NCBI RefSeq assembly: GCF_008828755.2
Contig: NZ_QBLM01000001.1
Location: 1 to 64,000, forward strand
DNA: 64,000 nt
Direction: 5' to 3'
Source of the DNA: [Borrelia] turdi
GTDB taxonomy: Bacteria > Spirochaetota > Spirochaetia > Borreliales > Borreliaceae
Notes under the pieces: generated by a model
Told to the model about the DNA's origin: nothing
The model's database searches: none
What the model saw: the letters and a program-made list of their open reading frames with translations, nothing else
In this document: positions 49,717-62,721 of the stretch, one piece after another
Numbering within the stretch: the stretch's first letter is position 1
How the letters are laid out: each line of letters opens with the position of its first letter
Program-made: the position numbers and the translations under genes

Positions 49717-51426
49717 ATGCAAAAAATCGAAGCCAAAAAAAAATTGAAAAACTATATTCTTCTTGAAGAAGATATGCATTTTAAAGAAGAAGCAATAAAA
49801 ATTCAAAAAACAAATAATGAGACAGAAATTCTAAACAGATTTTATAAAGATCTAGAATTTGGTACTGCTGGAATGAGGGGGATTATTGGAGCTGGAACAT
49901 GCTACATAAATACATATAATGTAAAAAAAATAAGCCAAGGAATATGCAACTATGTACTTAAAGTAAATCAAACCCCCAAAGTTGCAATAAGTTATGATTC
50001 AAGATACTTTTCAAAAGAATTTGCTTACAATGCTGCTCAAATTTTTGCCTCAAATAATTTTGAAACATATATATACAAAAGCTTAAGACCTACCCCCCAA
50101 CTATCTTATACAATAAGAAAATTTGATTGTGATGTTGGCGTTATGATAACAGCAAGTCATAATTCAAAAGAATATAATGGCTATAAAGCATATTGGAAAG
50201 GTGGAATTCAAATGATGCCACCTCATGACACACTAATAACTGATGAAATTAAAAAAGTGAAAAAAATAATAAATACAATTACTATAAAAGAGGGTGTTGA
50301 AAAAAAGATTATCAAAGAACTAGACGATGAGATCGACCAAGAATATGTGGCAACAATCAACAAAGAATTCCCTGATTTTGAAAAAAACAGTAGAAAAACA
50401 AACTTAAAAATAGCCTACACAGCGCTACATGGCACCGGTGGAACTATAATAAAAAAACTCTTTGCAAATAGCAAAATACAACTTTTTTTAGAAAAAAGTC
50501 AAATAATGCCTAACCCTAAATTTCCAACAATAAACTATCCTAATCCAGAAAAAAAAACATCAATGCTTAAAGTAATAGAGCTTGCAAAAAAAAAAGATTG
50601 TGACATTGCTCTTGCAACAGATCCAGATGCTGACAGAATAGGGGTCGCATTTAAAGATCAAAACGAATGGATATTTTTAAATGGAAATCAAATATCATGC
50701 ATTTTAATGAACTATATACTTTCAAAAGAAATAAATCCTAAAAATACATTTGTAATATCATCCTTTGTAACAACACAAATGCTAGAAAAAATTGCAAAAA
50801 AATATGGTTCTCAAATTTTTAGAACTTACACAGGATTTAAATGGATAGGAAATTTAATTGATGAAATGGAAAAAAATGAACCAAATAAAAAATTTGCTTT
50901 TGCCTGCGAAGAAAGTCATGGATATCTAATAGGAAGAAAAGTTAGAGATAAGGATGCATTTTCAGCCATAAAAGGGATTTGTTCTTTAGTACTTGATTTA
51001 AAAGCTAAACAACAAACAATTAAAAATTATCTTGAAAAGATATACAAAGAATTTGGATATTATGAAGAATTTAATATAGAAAAAAACTTTGAAGGGGTTA
51101 ATGGAGAAATTCAAAGAGAAGAACTAATGTCAAAGCTAAGAAAAGAACAAAAAATGCAATTCGCAGGAATTAAAATAATTGAAAAATTAGACTATAAAAC
51201 TCTTAAAAAAATTAACTTCAAAAAAGAAATTTCAGAAATTGAAGAATATAGATATCCTATAAACGCAATAAAATTCATACTTGAAAATGAAATTGTAATA
51301 ACCATAAGACCCTCTGGAACAGAACCAAAAATTAAATTTTACATATCTGTAAAGCTAGAGTATAAGGAAAAACATAAAATATTTGATATAATAAATGCAA
51401 TAAAGATGGAGATAAAAAAATATTAA
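49717..51426 (+). CDS. Phosphoglucomutase/phosphomannomutase family enzyme
   Basis: 569 residues; a GGAAT site precedes the ATG. Phosphoserine loop TASHN (Ser147), metal loop DPDADRIGVA, sugar loop CEESHGY and phosphate loop RPSGTEPKIK are all there. Length and DADRIG/CEESHG wording fit the long phosphohexomutases (PgcA/PGM2 type). It interconverts hexose-1- and hexose-6-phosphates in the cytoplasm, for sugar-nucleotide supply. The promoter is in the gap shared with uvrB. Confidence 0.92.
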   Translation: MQKIEAKKKLKNYILLEEDMHFKEEAIKIQKTNNETEILNRFYKDLEFGTAGMRGIIGAGTCYINTYNVKKISQGICNYVLKVNQTPKVAISYDSRYFSKEFAYNAAQIFASNNFETYIYKSLRPTPQLSYTIRKFDCDVGVMITASHNSKEYNGYKAYWKGGIQMMPPHDTLITDEIKKVKKIINTITIKEGVEKKIIKELDDEIDQEYVATINKEFPDFEKNSRKTNLKIAYTALHGTGGTIIKKLFANSKIQLFLEKSQIMPNPKFPTINYPNPEKKTSMLKVIELAKKKDCDIALATDPDADRIGVAFKDQNEWIFLNGNQISCILMNYILSKEINPKNTFVISSFVTTQMLEKIAKKYGSQIFRTYTGFKWIGNLIDEMEKNEPNKKFAFACEESHGYLIGRKVRDKDAFSAIKGICSLVLDLKAKQQTIKNYLEKIYKEFGYYEEFNIEKNFEGVNGEIQREELMSKLRKEQKMQFAGIKIIEKLDYKTLKKINFKKEISEIEEYRYPINAIKFILENEIVITIRPSGTEPKIKFYISVKLEYKEKHKIFDIINAIKMEIKKY

Positions 51427-51448
51427 CATAACAGAAAATTTAATAAAT

Positions 51449-53668
51449 TTGGTAGAAATAGATTCAAAAGAAATTGCAAGAAAAAATAAAAATAAAGAAG
51501 TTTCAATTTGGCATCTATTAATGTCTATAATTACTACTCCTAAAAAATCTGAAATAAAATTTATAGATACCAAAACTCTAAAAAGCATTAAACAAGAAGT
51601 TCTATGTGAAATAGATAAATTAGAGAAAATTTTAATAGAAAAAAATGAAATAATTATTCCAAAAATCAATAAAGAAGTCTTTACCCTTATAAAGGAAGCT
51701 AAAAAGGAGTTTAAATCTAAACCCTTAATAGGGGCAAAAGAAATTTTTTATCAAATATTAAAAAATAAAAAACTTTTAAAAAAGTACAAACTAAGTAAAT
51801 CTAGCTTCGACTTTAAAGATCAAAATATATTAGAATACATGGAAAAAAATAAAATAAGATTAATTGAAACCTACAAAGAATTTGACGAAGAAATACGCTT
51901 TGAAAACGAACACTTCGAAATTGAAAAGTATGTCAAAAATTTAACAGCGCTTGCAAAAAATAAAAAATTAGATCCCTTGATTGGAAGAGAAGCGGAGATT
52001 AAAACTCTTACAAATATACTCTTAAGAAGAAATAAAAATAGTGCAATGTTAATAGGTGAGCCTGGGGTAGGAAAAACAGCAATAGTTGAAGGACTTGCAT
52101 CAAGCATAGTACAAAAAAAAATAAGTAGCAAACTCCAAAACAAGACAATTCTAATGCTTAAAGTTTCAAACTTGGTATCGGGAACAAAATATAGAGGTGA
52201 ATTTGAAGACCGCTTAAATAATATAATTAAATATATTGAAAAAAACAAAAACACAATAATATTTATTGATGAAATACACACTTTAATAGGAGCTGGAAAT
52301 TCCGAAGGGGCTCTTGATGCATCAAATATATTAAAACCATCGCTCTCTAGGGCTGAAATACAAATTATTGGAGCAACCACTTATAATGAATATCGAAAAT
52401 ATATCTCAAAAGACAAAGCATTTGCCAGAAGATTCCAAACAATTACTGTAAGAGAACCTAATGAAAAAGATACACTAAAAATAATCAAAAACATTGCAAA
52501 AAATTTCGAAGACTATCATGGAGTGATCTATGAAAAAAGTGCGCTTATAGATATAATAAAACTTTCATCCAAATATCTAATAAATAAAAGATTTCCGGAT
52601 AAAGCAATAGATATAATAGACATTGCCGGCGCAATTAAAAAGGAAGAACCTACAAAGGACAATATTGTAACATCAAATGATATACAAAAAGCAATAAATG
52701 AAATACTATCTATTAAAGCAACAAATAACATAAAAGAAGAAATTTTAGAATTAAAAGAAATAGAGAACAAAATAAATCAAAAAGTGATCGGACAAAAACA
52801 TGCAGTAAGCGAGCTTATTAAAGAAATTATTAAAGTCAAACTTGGACTTAATGACGATTCTAAACCTTTAACTTCAATATTGTTAATAGGATCAAATGGA
52901 TGCGGAAAAACCACTTTAATTGATGAATTATCTAAAAAAATTATCAAGGATCAAAATTCAATATTAAAACTAGATATGTCAGATTACAGAGAAGAAAACT
53001 CTATTTCAAAACTAATTGGCACAAATCCAGGATACGTAGGCTATTCTGATGGGGGCATTCTGACAAACAAATTAAAACATTCATTTGAAACTTTAATATT
53101 GTTTGAAAACATTGAAAATGCCCACAACTCTATATTAAACTTAATAAGTCGAATGCTTGAAAATGGAGAACTTATTGATAGCAAAGAAGATAAAATACTA
53201 TTTAAAAACACAATTATAATAATGACTACAAACGTTGGATCTAGAATGCTGCTTGGAGAAAAAAATATGGGATTCAACAAAAATCAACAAAAAATCGCAG
53301 AAATAAAAAACTTTAAAGAAGAAATCAAGCAAGATCTTGAGAAAAGATTTAAGCTATCCCTTTTAGACAGAATCCAAAAAAAAATTATACTAAATGTCCT
53401 TACAAAGGACAATGTAGAAGAAATTTGTAAAAACTACTTAAATACCCTTAAAACAAAATTTAACTCTAAAGGAATAGAAGTAGAAATAAATAAAGATGTT
53501 AACAACTTTATAACTACAAAATACTATAAAAAAAATTCGGGAGCAAGAAGCATAATTGCTGCAATAAAGGAAAAAATAGAAGAAAATATTATCACAAAAA
53601 TAGCTGAAAATCAAAACATAAATAAAATAACAATTTATTTAGAAAAAGAAAAAATAATAATAGAGTAA
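51449..53668 (+). CDS. clpC: ClpA/ClpC-like AAA+ unfoldase
   Basis: 739 residues from TTG 51449. No ribosome site stands there; GGAG at 51408 would fit a rare ATT at 51422 in the same frame, so the N-terminus may be nine codons longer. Clp-N-like domain; D1 with GEPGVGKT (203-210) and FIDEIHT; D2 with GSNGCGKT (481-488), [10 protein letters not shown] and a final SGARSI. The D2 Walker B reads [11 protein letters not shown]: the usual Asp-Glu is Glu553-Asn554. It presumably feeds ClpP. It starts 22 bp after the mutase gene. Confidence 0.88.
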   Translation: MVEIDSKEIARKNKNKEVSIWHLLMSIITTPKKSEIKFIDTKTLKSIKQEVLCEIDKLEKILIEKNEIIIPKINKEVFTLIKEAKKEFKSKPLIGAKEIFYQILKNKKLLKKYKLSKSSFDFKDQNILEYMEKNKIRLIETYKEFDEEIRFENEHFEIEKYVKNLTALAKNKKLDPLIGREAEIKTLTNILLRRNKNSAMLIGEPGVGKTAIVEGLASSIVQKKISSKLQNKTILMLKVSNLVSGTKYRGEFEDRLNNIIKYIEKNKNTIIFIDEIHTLIGAGNSEGALDASNILKPSLSRAEIQIIGATTYNEYRKYISKDKAFARRFQTITVREPNEKDTLKIIKNIAKNFEDYHGVIYEKSALIDIIKLSSKYLINKRFPDKAIDIIDIAGAIKKEEPTKDNIVTSNDIQKAINEILSIKATNNIKEEILELKEIENKINQKVIGQKHAVSELIKEIIKVKLGLNDDSKPLTSILLIGSNGCGKTTLIDELSKKIIKDQNSILKLDMSDYREENSISKLIGTNPGYVGYSDGGILTNKLKHSFETLILFENIENAHNSILNLISRMLENGELIDSKEDKILFKNTIIIMTTNVGSRMLLGEKNMGFNKNQQKIAEIKNFKEEIKQDLEKRFKLSLLDRIQKKIILNVLTKDNVEEICKNYLNTLKTKFNSKGIEVEINKDVNNFITTKYYKKNSGARSIIAAIKEKIEENIITKIAENQNINKITIYLEKEKIIIE

Positions 53669-53688
53669 AGGAGAATTATAATATTAAT

Positions 53689-56600
53689 ATGTTTAAAAAA
53701 GTAGAAAACAGGGAAAATTTTCCTAAAATAGAAGAAAAAATATTAAAATTTTGGACTGATAACAAGATCTTTGAAAAATCAATGGAACAAAGAAAAGGAT
53801 GTGAAGAATTTACATTTTATGACGGACCGCCTTTTGCAACAGGACTGCCTCATTTTGGACATTTTGTTCCAAACACAATAAAAGACATAATTCCAAGATA
53901 TAAGACAATGCAAGGTAAATATGTTAAAAGAAATTTTGGATGGGATACTCACGGACTACCTGTTGAATACGAAGTAGAAAAAAAATTGGGAATTTCTGGC
54001 AAATACGAAATAGAAAATTATGGCATTGAAAATTTTAACAAAGAATGCAAAAAAATAGTACTCAGATATACAGAAGAATGGAAAAATATAATCTTAAGGC
54101 TTGGAAGATGGGTAGATTTTGAAAAAGGCTACAAAACTATGGATATAGACTTCATGGAATCTGTGTGGTGGGTATTTAAAAGCCTTTATAATAAAGGTTT
54201 AATCTACGAGAGTTATTATGTACTACCCTATTCTCCAAAACTAGCAACTCCGCTTTCAAACTTCGAAGTGAATCTTGGAGAATATAAGGAAGTCAATGAT
54301 CCATCATTAACAATAAAATTTAAAATAAAAGATAAAAACGAATATCTACTAGCATGGACAACAACTCCTTGGACATTACCTTCAAACCTTGGAATTGCAG
54401 TTGGACAAGAAATAGAATATTCTAAAATTTTTGACAAAAAAAAAGAAGAAATTTTAATACTTGGATCAAAAAAACTTAATAGCTATTATGATGATGAAAA
54501 TTTATATACTATTATAGAAAAATTCAAAGGAAGCAAGCTTGCAGGTATAGAATATGAACCTATTTTTAACTACTTTTTAGAACAAAAAAATAAAGGTGCT
54601 TTTAAAGTCCATACAGCCGATTATGTTACAACTGACGATGGAACAGGAATTGTTCATATTGCTCCTTTTGGGGAAGAAGACTACAAGATACTTAAAAAAC
54701 ATACAAATGTCGATATAATAGATCCCTTAGATGCTGAATGTAAATTTACAAATCAGGTAAAAGATTTTAAAGGACTTTTTGTAAAAGATGCTGATAAAAA
54801 AATAATAGAAAACCTAAAATTACGCAATTTTTTATTCAAAAGAGAAAATTATCTACACAGGTATCCATTTTGTTACAGAACAAACTGCCCAATTATTTAC
54901 AGACCAATAAGCTCATGGTTTGTAAATGTAGAAAAAATAAAAACCAAACTCTTAAAAATAAATGAAGAAATTAATTGGATGCCAGCTCATTTAAAAAAAG
55001 GAAGATTTGGAAAATGGCTAGAAAATGCAAAAGATTGGGCAATAAGCAGAAACAGATTTTGGGGAAACCCAATTCCAATTTGGATATGCTCAAAAACAGG
55101 AAAAAAAATTTGTGTTGGATCTAAAAAAGAGCTTGAAGAGCTATCTGGTCAAAAAATCGAAGACTTACACAAAGACAAAGTAGATAAAATAACCTGGCCA
55201 AGCGAAAATGGCGGCACATTTATCAGAACAAGCGAAGTTCTAGATTGTTGGTTTGAATCTGGAGCAATGCCTTACGCAAGCAATCATTATCCATTCAAAA
55301 ATGAAAGTAATTTTAAAAATATATTTCCTGCTGACTTTATTGCAGAAGGTCTAGATCAAACAAGAGGATGGTTTTATACTCTTACAATTCTAGGAACTTC
55401 TCTTTTTGAAAACACAGCATTCAAAAACGTCATTGTAAATGGACTTGTACTTTCAAGTGATGGAAGGAAAATGTCAAAATCTTTTAAAAATTATACAGAC
55501 CCAATGGAAGTGATAAACACCTTTGGAGCCGATGCCTTAAGGCTTTATTTAATAATGAGCCCTGTAGTTAAAGCTGATGATTTAAAATATAGCGACAATG
55601 GGGTAAGAGACGTTCTTAAAAATATAATAATACCAATTTGGAACGCTTATTCCTTTTTTACAACTTATGCAATAATTGATAAATTCAAACCTCCAAAAAA
55701 TATAAGCTTGGTTAAAAGCAATAGCCTTGACAAATGGATCATAAGCGAACTTGAGAGTCTAAAAAAAATACTAAATAAAGAAATAGACAAATATAATTTA
55801 ACAAAATCAATAGAATCTTTACTTGAATTTATAGATAAATTAAATAATTGGTATATAAGAAGATCTAGAAGAAGATTTTGGAAATCAGAAAATGATAAAG
55901 ACAAAAACGATGCCTACGAAACATTATATTATGCAATCAAAACTTTAATGATTTTACTTGCACCATTTATTCCATTTATAACAGAAGAGATTTATCAAAA
56001 TTTAAAAACCGATGAAGATAAACAATCAATACACCTTAACGATTATCCAAAAGCAAATGAAAATTTCATCGACAAAACAATTGAAAAGAAAATAAATCTC
56101 GCAAGAAAAATAACTTCAATGGCAAGATCACTCAGATCACTACACAATATAAAAATACGCATGCCTATTAGTACAATATACATTGTCACAAAAAATGAAA
56201 ATGAACAAAATATGCTAATAGAAATGCAAGAAATAATATTAGACGAAATAAATGCAAAAGAAATGAAAATAAAATCTAATGAAGAGGAGCTTATAACTTA
56301 CAAAGCAAAAGCAAACTTTAAAGCACTTGGGAAAAAGCTTGGAAAAGATATGAAAACGGTGTCTACTGAGATTAGCAAGCTAAAAAATGAAGACGTAATA
56401 AAAATAATAAATGGAATATCTTATGAAATAAAAGTGGATAATGCAAAATATTACTTATCATTAAATGATATAATATTAGAAAGAGAAGAAAAAGATAACT
56501 TAAAAGTAATAAATGAAGAGTCTATTACAATAGGAATAGACTCACTAATAACACAAGAATTATATTTAGAAGGGCTTACAAGAGAATTTGTAAGACAAAT

Positions 56601-56817
56601 CCAAAATTTAAGAAAAGAAAAAAATTTTGATGTTAGCGATAGAATAAACTTATACATAGAAAATAATACAACATTGAAAGAAATACTTAATAAATTTGAA
56701 GAATATATTAAATCTGAAACATTAACCTTAAATATTATATTAAACAAAAGCAAGCTAGAAAAGAAAATCAACCTTGACGATAACATATTTACAGTAATAG
56801 GAATTGAAAAATGTTAA
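53689..56817 (+). CDS. ileS: Isoleucyl-tRNA synthetase, eukaryote-like type
   Basis: 1042 residues. Class I signatures HFGH (55-58) and KMSKS (594-598); editing domain with [11 protein letters not shown] and [11 protein letters not shown]. The long C-terminus lacks the zinc-binding end of typical bacterial IleRS. The Borrelia enzyme is known to belong to the eukaryote-like class, which usually resists mupirocin. AAGGAG precedes the ATG, 20 bp after the clpC stop. Confidence 0.97.
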   Translation: MFKKVENRENFPKIEEKILKFWTDNKIFEKSMEQRKGCEEFTFYDGPPFATGLPHFGHFVPNTIKDIIPRYKTMQGKYVKRNFGWDTHGLPVEYEVEKKLGISGKYEIENYGIENFNKECKKIVLRYTEEWKNIILRLGRWVDFEKGYKTMDIDFMESVWWVFKSLYNKGLIYESYYVLPYSPKLATPLSNFEVNLGEYKEVNDPSLTIKFKIKDKNEYLLAWTTTPWTLPSNLGIAVGQEIEYSKIFDKKKEEILILGSKKLNSYYDDENLYTIIEKFKGSKLAGIEYEPIFNYFLEQKNKGAFKVHTADYVTTDDGTGIVHIAPFGEEDYKILKKHTNVDIIDPLDAECKFTNQVKDFKGLFVKDADKKIIENLKLRNFLFKRENYLHRYPFCYRTNCPIIYRPISSWFVNVEKIKTKLLKINEEINWMPAHLKKGRFGKWLENAKDWAISRNRFWGNPIPIWICSKTGKKICVGSKKELEELSGQKIEDLHKDKVDKITWPSENGGTFIRTSEVLDCWFESGAMPYASNHYPFKNESNFKNIFPADFIAEGLDQTRGWFYTLTILGTSLFENTAFKNVIVNGLVLSSDGRKMSKSFKNYTDPMEVINTFGADALRLYLIMSPVVKADDLKYSDNGVRDVLKNIIIPIWNAYSFFTTYAIIDKFKPPKNISLVKSNSLDKWIISELESLKKILNKEIDKYNLTKSIESLLEFIDKLNNWYIRRSRRRFWKSENDKDKNDAYETLYYAIKTLMILLAPFIPFITEEIYQNLKTDEDKQSIHLNDYPKANENFIDKTIEKKINLARKITSMARSLRSLHNIKIRMPISTIYIVTKNENEQNMLIEMQEIILDEINAKEMKIKSNEEELITYKAKANFKALGKKLGKDMKTVSTEISKLKNEDVIKIINGISYEIKVDNAKYYLSLNDIILEREEKDNLKVINEESITIGIDSLITQELYLEGLTREFVRQIQNLRKEKNFDVSDRINLYIENNTTLKEILNKFEEYIKSETLTLNIILNKSKLEKKINLDDNIFTVIGIEKC

Positions 56818-57644
56818 AAACATTAACAAAAATAATTACAATTTCATACCTCATAATAGGATGCACCAGCCTGTCTTACAGTCCTCCCCAAAAAAATCTA
56901 AATTACTTAATGGAACTTTTGCCCGACGCAAATTTATATGCCCATGTAAATTTAATTAAAAATAGATTTATTTACAAATCTTTAAGTCCTAAATATAAAT
57001 CCATTTTAGGACTTATAAACGATTTATACTTCAGCTATAAAAAAGAAAATAACGACTTTGCTCTACTAATAATGGGAAATTTTCCAAAAGATATTTTCTG
57101 GGGAATTCACAAAAATAAAAATATGAAATCAATAGGCAATATACTTACAAGCCCAAAATGGAAACTTAAAAATTCAAACATATACATTACCCCAAACAGA
57201 GCTAGAACTAGTATTACAATAAACCAAAAAAAAGATAATACCCTAAAAGAACACAATATACTAACAACAAAATACATTAAAGAAATAGAAAAAAATGAAA
57301 TGTTTTTTTGGATTCAAGATTCAGCATTATTGCTCCCAGACCAAATAGCAAATAGTAATAAAAATTTAATTCCTTTTAACGGCGGAACCTTGTCTATAAA
57401 CAGCCTAAATCAAAACGAATATATTTTTAAATCTTTGCTCAAAACAAATAACCCATCAGTGCTAAAAGTATTGTCAAAAAAGTTAATCCCAACTATCTTG
57501 ACAAACACGACTAATCTCACAATATCAAACAACATAAAAGCTACAATAAAAGACCAAAATACAGTAGAAATAGAATTTAATATTCAAAAATCTAGCGTTG
57601 AGAGCTTTATTACAAAACTAGCTAAATATTCAAACCTAAAATAA
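56811..57644 (+). CDS. Putative lipoprotein of unknown function
   Basis: 277 residues; its ATG overlaps the ileS stop by 7 bp (ATGTTAA), so it is translationally coupled. The leader ends in LIIGC (Cys18). The mature part has alternating strands and helices with [11 protein letters not shown] and a final [10 protein letters not shown]. No recognised domain. It corresponds by position to BB0832. Confidence 0.8.
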   Translation: MLKTLTKIITISYLIIGCTSLSYSPPQKNLNYLMELLPDANLYAHVNLIKNRFIYKSLSPKYKSILGLINDLYFSYKKENNDFALLIMGNFPKDIFWGIHKNKNMKSIGNILTSPKWKLKNSNIYITPNRARTSITINQKKDNTLKEHNILTTKYIKEIEKNEMFFWIQDSALLLPDQIANSNKNLIPFNGGTLSINSLNQNEYIFKSLLKTNNPSVLKVLSKKLIPTILTNTTNLTISNNIKATIKDQNTVEIEFNIQKSSVESFITKLAKYSNLK

Positions 57645-57648
57645 GCCT

Positions 57649-58584
57649 CTAATAAGAGAAATTATTTTGCTTTTTGCGAGTAAAATAATGATACAAAGCT
57701 CCAATTTTACCAGACTCATTATTAAATTTAGTCGGCTCAAGTGTTACAAGATTTTTTATATCATTATTATTAATAAAAGCCATTTCTAAAGACCATAAAT
57801 TTTCTAATTTTTCATATATTCTATCTATTAAATCAGGCCTTGCACTTATTCCTCCTCCAATTAAAATTTTTTCGGGATTTAAAATAAAAGTTAAATTAAA
57901 AATACCAAATGATAAATTCTCAAAAAATCTGTCAACCTCATTTTTGGCATGAATATTTCCATTCTCAGCAAGATCAAAAACATACTCTCCTGAAATTTCT
58001 TTTAAAGGCTTCTCTAGGCGCATAGCAACTCTTTTCCTTAAGGCTAAAACAGAAGAAATGGCTTCCCATCTACAATTAAAAGGAATATTATTACTAATAC
58101 CTCTAGTAATCATAAATCCAACCTCTCCAGACATAAAAGAATTTCCTCTTAAAAGTTTACCATTTGTAAAAATTCCAGCACCAATTCCTGTACCAAGAGT
58201 TATAGCAATAAAATCATTAGAATCAACAGCATTACCCTTAAATTTTTCTGCTAAGGCTACACAATTAGCATCATTTTCAATCTCTGTACTTACTCCAGTT
58301 AAAAATTCTAATTTCTCTTTCAAAGGATAATTAACAAACCCAGAAATAGCATTTACCCTAATGACATTTCCATTAATATCAACAAACCCAGGGATGCAAA
58401 TTGCAACTCCCGCTATATTACTTGATTCCCTGTAAGAATTAATAAGGTTAACTAAAATATTTACTTGTTCATCAGAAGTAGCAGCTGTACTTATTTCATT
58501 TTTATCAAAAAAAACACCACTTGAATCTGCAAGCGAATACTTAGTGCTAGTCCCACCAATATCAATTGCTAAATAACATTTCAT
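57649..58584 (-). CDS. ROK-family sugar kinase or regulator-like protein
   Basis: 311 residues from Met at 58584 with a GAGG site; four more codons are open upstream. ATP loop DIGGTSTK (8-15), GVAICIPGFVD, NDANCVALAE, GTGIGAGIF and ILIGGGIS fit ROK kinases. The usual CxCGxxGC zinc motif is missing: the segment reads SGEVGFMITRG. There is no helix-turn-helix, so a glucokinase/N-acyl-hexosamine kinase role is likelier than a XylR-type repressor. Convergent with the lipoprotein upstream. Confidence 0.88.
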   Translation of the reverse strand: MKCYLAIDIGGTSTKYSLADSSGVFFDKNEISTAATSDEQVNILVNLINSYRESSNIAGVAICIPGFVDINGNVIRVNAISGFVNYPLKEKLEFLTGVSTEIENDANCVALAEKFKGNAVDSNDFIAITLGTGIGAGIFTNGKLLRGNSFMSGEVGFMITRGISNNIPFNCRWEAISSVLALRKRVAMRLEKPLKEISGEYVFDLAENGNIHAKNEVDRFFENLSFGIFNLTFILNPEKILIGGGISARPDLIDRIYEKLENLWSLEMAFINNNDIKNLVTLEPTKFNNESGKIGALYHYFTRKKQNNFSY

Positions 58585-58617
58585 ACTCACCCTCAAAGCT
58601 TAATTTTACATAAATGA

Positions 58618-61464
58618 TCATAAATTTTCCATAGCAATATAAGAAATTTTAGAAATCTTGTTTATAACTATTTGTGCTTTAATCATCTCCTTCAAATAAG
58701 AAACATGAGAAATTATACCGATTTGTCGTCCAGTCATTATTTGAAACTTAGAAAGCTTAGGCATAATTTGAGCTAAAGTATCTTCATCAAGATTGCCAAA
58801 CCCTTCATCTAGAAAAAAAGCTTCTATCTTTAGCTCACTATCCCTTATTTTATCCGACAAAGCTAAAGACAAGGCTAAAGATACAAGAAATTTTTCACCC
58901 CCAGACAAAGTTTTTACCGTTCTTATTTTATTAACATCTTTTTTATCTTCAATTAAAAAATCAAACTCCTTACTCTCTTTATTAGTTTTAAGCTCAAAAT
59001 CAGGGAAAATCCACCTTAAATACTTTTCATTTGCTAGTCTTAAAATATCATTAATTAAAAAAGTTTGAACATAATATTTCAATCCAGAAGCCCTAATAAC
59101 CACCTTTCTCAAAACATCTAGCTTATCTTTCCTTTCTTTGGCAAGATTTAATTCTCCTCGTAGCGCGTCTAAATTAATTTTTTGTTGATTAATCTTTTTT
59201 TGAAGAGCTTGAAAATTTAAAAACTTTATTTTATACTTTTCAATGTCTCTAGATAAAAATTCAAACTTAGAACTAATTGACAAGCTCAATTTTTGCAAGA
59301 AATCAAGGCTATTCTTATTGATTTGTTCTAAAGCAGTTTCTGATTCAAAAGAAAATGAACTAAAAAAAATACTTTTTAAATCTGAGACTATATTAATAAA
59401 ACTATTCTGCTCTTCTTTTAGTCTTGCTTTTAAAGTTAAAATAGATTTCTTTATAAATTTAATTTGGGTTTCGGTTTTAATTTTTAAATCTTCTAAATTT
59501 TTAAGATTTAAAACAAGCGTATTCCATTCATTTTCTACACTTTTTTGCCTAGCCAAAATAACATTAAATTCTTTTTCCAAGGAGGAATAATCGCTAAAAC
59601 TTAAATTTAAATTAAATTTTAATAATAAGCTTTTAATTTTTAAAAGATTTTGATCAAAATTCTGATTTTTTAAAGAAATCTCAATTTTTAAATCTTTTTT
59701 TCTAGCCTTAAATTGCTCAAACTTTTCCAATTTATTTTCAAATGCTAAAATTTTTTCCCTGTCAAAATAATTTATGTATTTATCAAATAAATTTTTTCCA
59801 ATCAATCTTAAAATTTCAGCATTATTCTTTTTAAATTCTAAAGTATTAATCTCTTGCTTAGAAATTTCTTCTTGCCTACAAGATAACTGATATTTAAGCT
59901 CATCAATTTGACTTTGTATCAAATGAAGTTTTGAATTTAAAACGTAAAGCTCTTTCAAACTACAAACCGATAATTTATCTTTATGCTGATAATTTTCATA
60001 TTCAACCTCAATATATTTTAACTTCTCTTTATCACTCTCAATAGAAAAATTTTTATCATTAAGATATTTTAACAACTCTTTATACAAATCAATCTTAATA
60101 ATATTTTTTTCCTTATTTTTATTAAAAGTTTCTTTGTCAGTAGATTTTAATAAAAATTCCAACCTATCTCTATATTTTGAAATCAACTCATCATTAAAAG
60201 TTTGAAATAATTTCAATGCTTCATAATAAACATATTTGTCAAAATCGAAATTAGATTTCTCAGAAGAAATACTTTTAATCTCATCATTTTTTCTGCTTTG
60301 AGCCTTCAATAATTCTTTTTTTTCATCTTCAAGACTATTTTTCCTTAAAAGCAAACTTTGACAATTATTCTCAATAAATTTAAAATTAAAAATATTGCAA
60401 TTCTTATTATAAAGCTCCTTAACATAATTAAAATTAAAATTATTAATATCCAAATCTTTAATTTCTTTTAAATTATTTATCACTTTTGAAAGTTCTAAAT
60501 CAAGTAATCTAATATCATTAAATAACTCGCCTTGCATAGCGACAAGATTTTTCAAATTCCAAAAATCTGAACACAAATAAATTTTTAAATCCAAATCCAA
60601 CTCTTCTTTTAATTTCTTTTGAAAAGAATAGTCCACCTCTAAAGAATCTTGGTATTTAACCTGAGAAGACAATTGATCTTCTAAAGAAGATATTTCAACT
60701 TCTAAACCTAAATATCTCTCATTAGATACTATTGCCTGATTACACAAAGAAATAGCTCTTTTAATATTTTCAAGATCAATTTCCAATCGACCAATATCAA
60801 CTAAATCTAAATAATCCTTAAGAGATTTATATTCCTTCTCATCATAATCAAGGATTGATTTTTCATAAGACTCAGAATTTAATAATTTATCTATGCTAAA
60901 CTTTGTACGTTCAAAGTCACTTTTTAAATAAAATTCTAAATTATCATATTTTTTCAAATTAAAAATATTATCAATTATTGCGGCTTTCTCTTTAGGAGTT
61001 GATGTTAAAAATTCTTGAAAATTACCTTGTGGTAAAATTACAGTTTGACAAAATTGATTAAAGTCTAATCGACAAAGACTTTTAATATGCTCTAAAACAT
61101 CAGTTCGACCCTCAATAATCCTATCATCAAAAAAACAACTAAGCAACATGCTCTTGGGGGTCTCTATGTTTTTTACATTAAGCTCAATAAAAGATTCATA
61201 AATCTTACCAGAAATAGTAAATGTTAATTTAACATAAGCACTGGTCTCGCCTTTTGATATAATATCCACAATTTTTTTTCCAAGTCTATAAACACGCGCA
61301 TATAATGCCAAAGTTATACAATCTAAAATTGTGCTTTTACCCGATCCAGTATTGCCAGAAATTAAAAAAATGCCCGATTGCCTTAACAAAAGAGCATCGA
61401 AATTTAACTCATGCTCACCCTTATAAGAAGCAATATTTTTAAATATGAGCTTATTTATCCTCAT
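58618..61464 (-). CDS. sbcC: Exonuclease SbcCD subunit C (Rad50-like ATPase)
   Basis: 948 residues: Walker A GNTGSGKS (37-44), then [14 protein letters not shown]. Long coiled coils fill the middle (about 190-750). The C-terminal signature is [17 protein letters not shown], with Walker [14 protein letters not shown]. With SbcD it opens hairpins and cuts palindromes and blocked ends. No clear CxxC zinc hook was seen in the coil tip, a possible oddity. Its start overlaps the sbcD end by 14 bp. Confidence 0.93.
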   Translation of the reverse strand: MRINKLIFKNIASYKGEHELNFDALLLRQSGIFLISGNTGSGKSTILDCITLALYARVYRLGKKIVDIISKGETSAYVKLTFTISGKIYESFIELNVKNIETPKSMLLSCFFDDRIIEGRTDVLEHIKSLCRLDFNQFCQTVILPQGNFQEFLTSTPKEKAAIIDNIFNLKKYDNLEFYLKSDFERTKFSIDKLLNSESYEKSILDYDEKEYKSLKDYLDLVDIGRLEIDLENIKRAISLCNQAIVSNERYLGLEVEISSLEDQLSSQVKYQDSLEVDYSFQKKLKEELDLDLKIYLCSDFWNLKNLVAMQGELFNDIRLLDLELSKVINNLKEIKDLDINNFNFNYVKELYNKNCNIFNFKFIENNCQSLLLRKNSLEDEKKELLKAQSRKNDEIKSISSEKSNFDFDKYVYYEALKLFQTFNDELISKYRDRLEFLLKSTDKETFNKNKEKNIIKIDLYKELLKYLNDKNFSIESDKEKLKYIEVEYENYQHKDKLSVCSLKELYVLNSKLHLIQSQIDELKYQLSCRQEEISKQEINTLEFKKNNAEILRLIGKNLFDKYINYFDREKILAFENKLEKFEQFKARKKDLKIEISLKNQNFDQNLLKIKSLLLKFNLNLSFSDYSSLEKEFNVILARQKSVENEWNTLVLNLKNLEDLKIKTETQIKFIKKSILTLKARLKEEQNSFINIVSDLKSIFFSSFSFESETALEQINKNSLDFLQKLSLSISSKFEFLSRDIEKYKIKFLNFQALQKKINQQKINLDALRGELNLAKERKDKLDVLRKVVIRASGLKYYVQTFLINDILRLANEKYLRWIFPDFELKTNKESKEFDFLIEDKKDVNKIRTVKTLSGGEKFLVSLALSLALSDKIRDSELKIEAFFLDEGFGNLDEDTLAQIMPKLSKFQIMTGRQIGIISHVSYLKEMIKAQIVINKISKISYIAMENL

Positions 61465-62692
61465 ATTCGCCTAAATATCCTTTAGCTAAAACCTCATTAA
61501 AAAGAGAAATAAGTTCTTCTTCCTTAAATTTGATATCCTTAATAACGCCACTTTCAAAATCTCGTCTCAACTTTTTCTCAAAAAAATATTTTTCATCCAT
61601 TTCAAGCACTTCGAGTTCTCCAATAAAACTAGAATCGTCTTGTAAATTCTGACTTAAGAGCAAAGAATAGGAAATAGAAACTAAATTCATAAAATTAAGC
61701 TTTGCTAAATCATAAATAGTCTCCTCAGCACTAGTATCAATCGCTTCATTAAGTTCAATTTTCAAATAAATCACAAAAGACTCTTCTTTTTTAAAATTAG
61801 TCAAAAAGTCAAGAACTTCATCCAAAGAACCTTTAACAAAGATTAATTTATTGAAAACCGGCACAAGAAATGCTTTTTGCAAGATTAATTTATTGTCATT
61901 AAAATGTAAAACATTTATATATTTATCATGAGACTCATTAAATGAATATTGCATGGGAGACCCCGAATAAACAATATTATCCTTTAGTTTCATGAATTTA
62001 TGAATATGCCCAAGAGCAACATAAGAAAAACTATTCCCAAAAACATTAAAAGGAATAATATAACTACCTCCCAAGGTATCAATCTTTTTACTGTTAGCAA
62101 AAAAAGAATGTGCCATTAATATTTTAGGAATTCCTTTATGATTGTTTTCTAAAAAATTAGATAAACTTGATATCTTTTCTCTGTAAGCATTTTCTAAATT
62201 TTCAAGAAATAGATTACTGGAAGGCTGATCTTCTAATCCAAAGGTATTGTCAAAATTTTGCCCTAAAATAAGCCTTTCATTTATATGCGGAAGACAAACA
62301 ACAATAAACTTAAGATTTCCATTATCTTTTAAGAAAACTATTTGCTCATCAGAATCATGCTCTGTTATTAAAAAAAAATTAAATCTCGAAAGAAGTTTTT
62401 TATTAATACTCAAATAATCTTTTTTGTCATGATTTCCAGAAATAACCACACACCATTTACAAGAAGTAAAAGAAAGATCATAAAAAAAATTATTTACCAA
62501 TTTTTGCTCTTCAAATCCGGGCCTTTTGGAATCATAAACATCCCCAGCAACAAGTAAAAGATCTATCTTTTCTTTTTGAATAAATTCTAACAGAAAAAAT
62601 AAAAATTTTTTCTGTTCCTTAAGTATTGAAAAATTTTCAATTTTTTTTCCAATATGCCAATCTGAAGTGTGCAGAATTTTATAATTGCTCAT
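61451..62692 (-). CDS. sbcD: Exonuclease SbcCD subunit D (Mre11-like nuclease)
   Basis: 413 residues. Metal-binding phosphoesterase motifs: HTSDWHIGK (Asp11, His13), [23 protein letters not shown] and ALGHIHK. It is the nuclease half of SbcCD. It overlaps sbcC by 14 bp. The promoter lies in the short gap to topA. In a genome of hairpin telomeres and AT palindromes, a hairpin nuclease is of interest. Confidence 0.95.
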   Translation of the reverse strand: MSNYKILHTSDWHIGKKIENFSILKEQKKFLFFLLEFIQKEKIDLLLVAGDVYDSKRPGFEEQKLVNNFFYDLSFTSCKWCVVISGNHDKKDYLSINKKLLSRFNFFLITEHDSDEQIVFLKDNGNLKFIVVCLPHINERLILGQNFDNTFGLEDQPSSNLFLENLENAYREKISSLSNFLENNHKGIPKILMAHSFFANSKKIDTLGGSYIIPFNVFGNSFSYVALGHIHKFMKLKDNIVYSGSPMQYSFNESHDKYINVLHFNDNKLILQKAFLVPVFNKLIFVKGSLDEVLDFLTNFKKEESFVIYLKIELNEAIDTSAEETIYDLAKLNFMNLVSISYSLLLSQNLQDDSSFIGELEVLEMDEKYFFEKKLRRDFESGVIKDIKFKEEELISLFNEVLAKGYLGEYEDK

Positions 62693-62721
62693 GAAATACT
62701 CTCACTTTTTTTAATTCTTAA

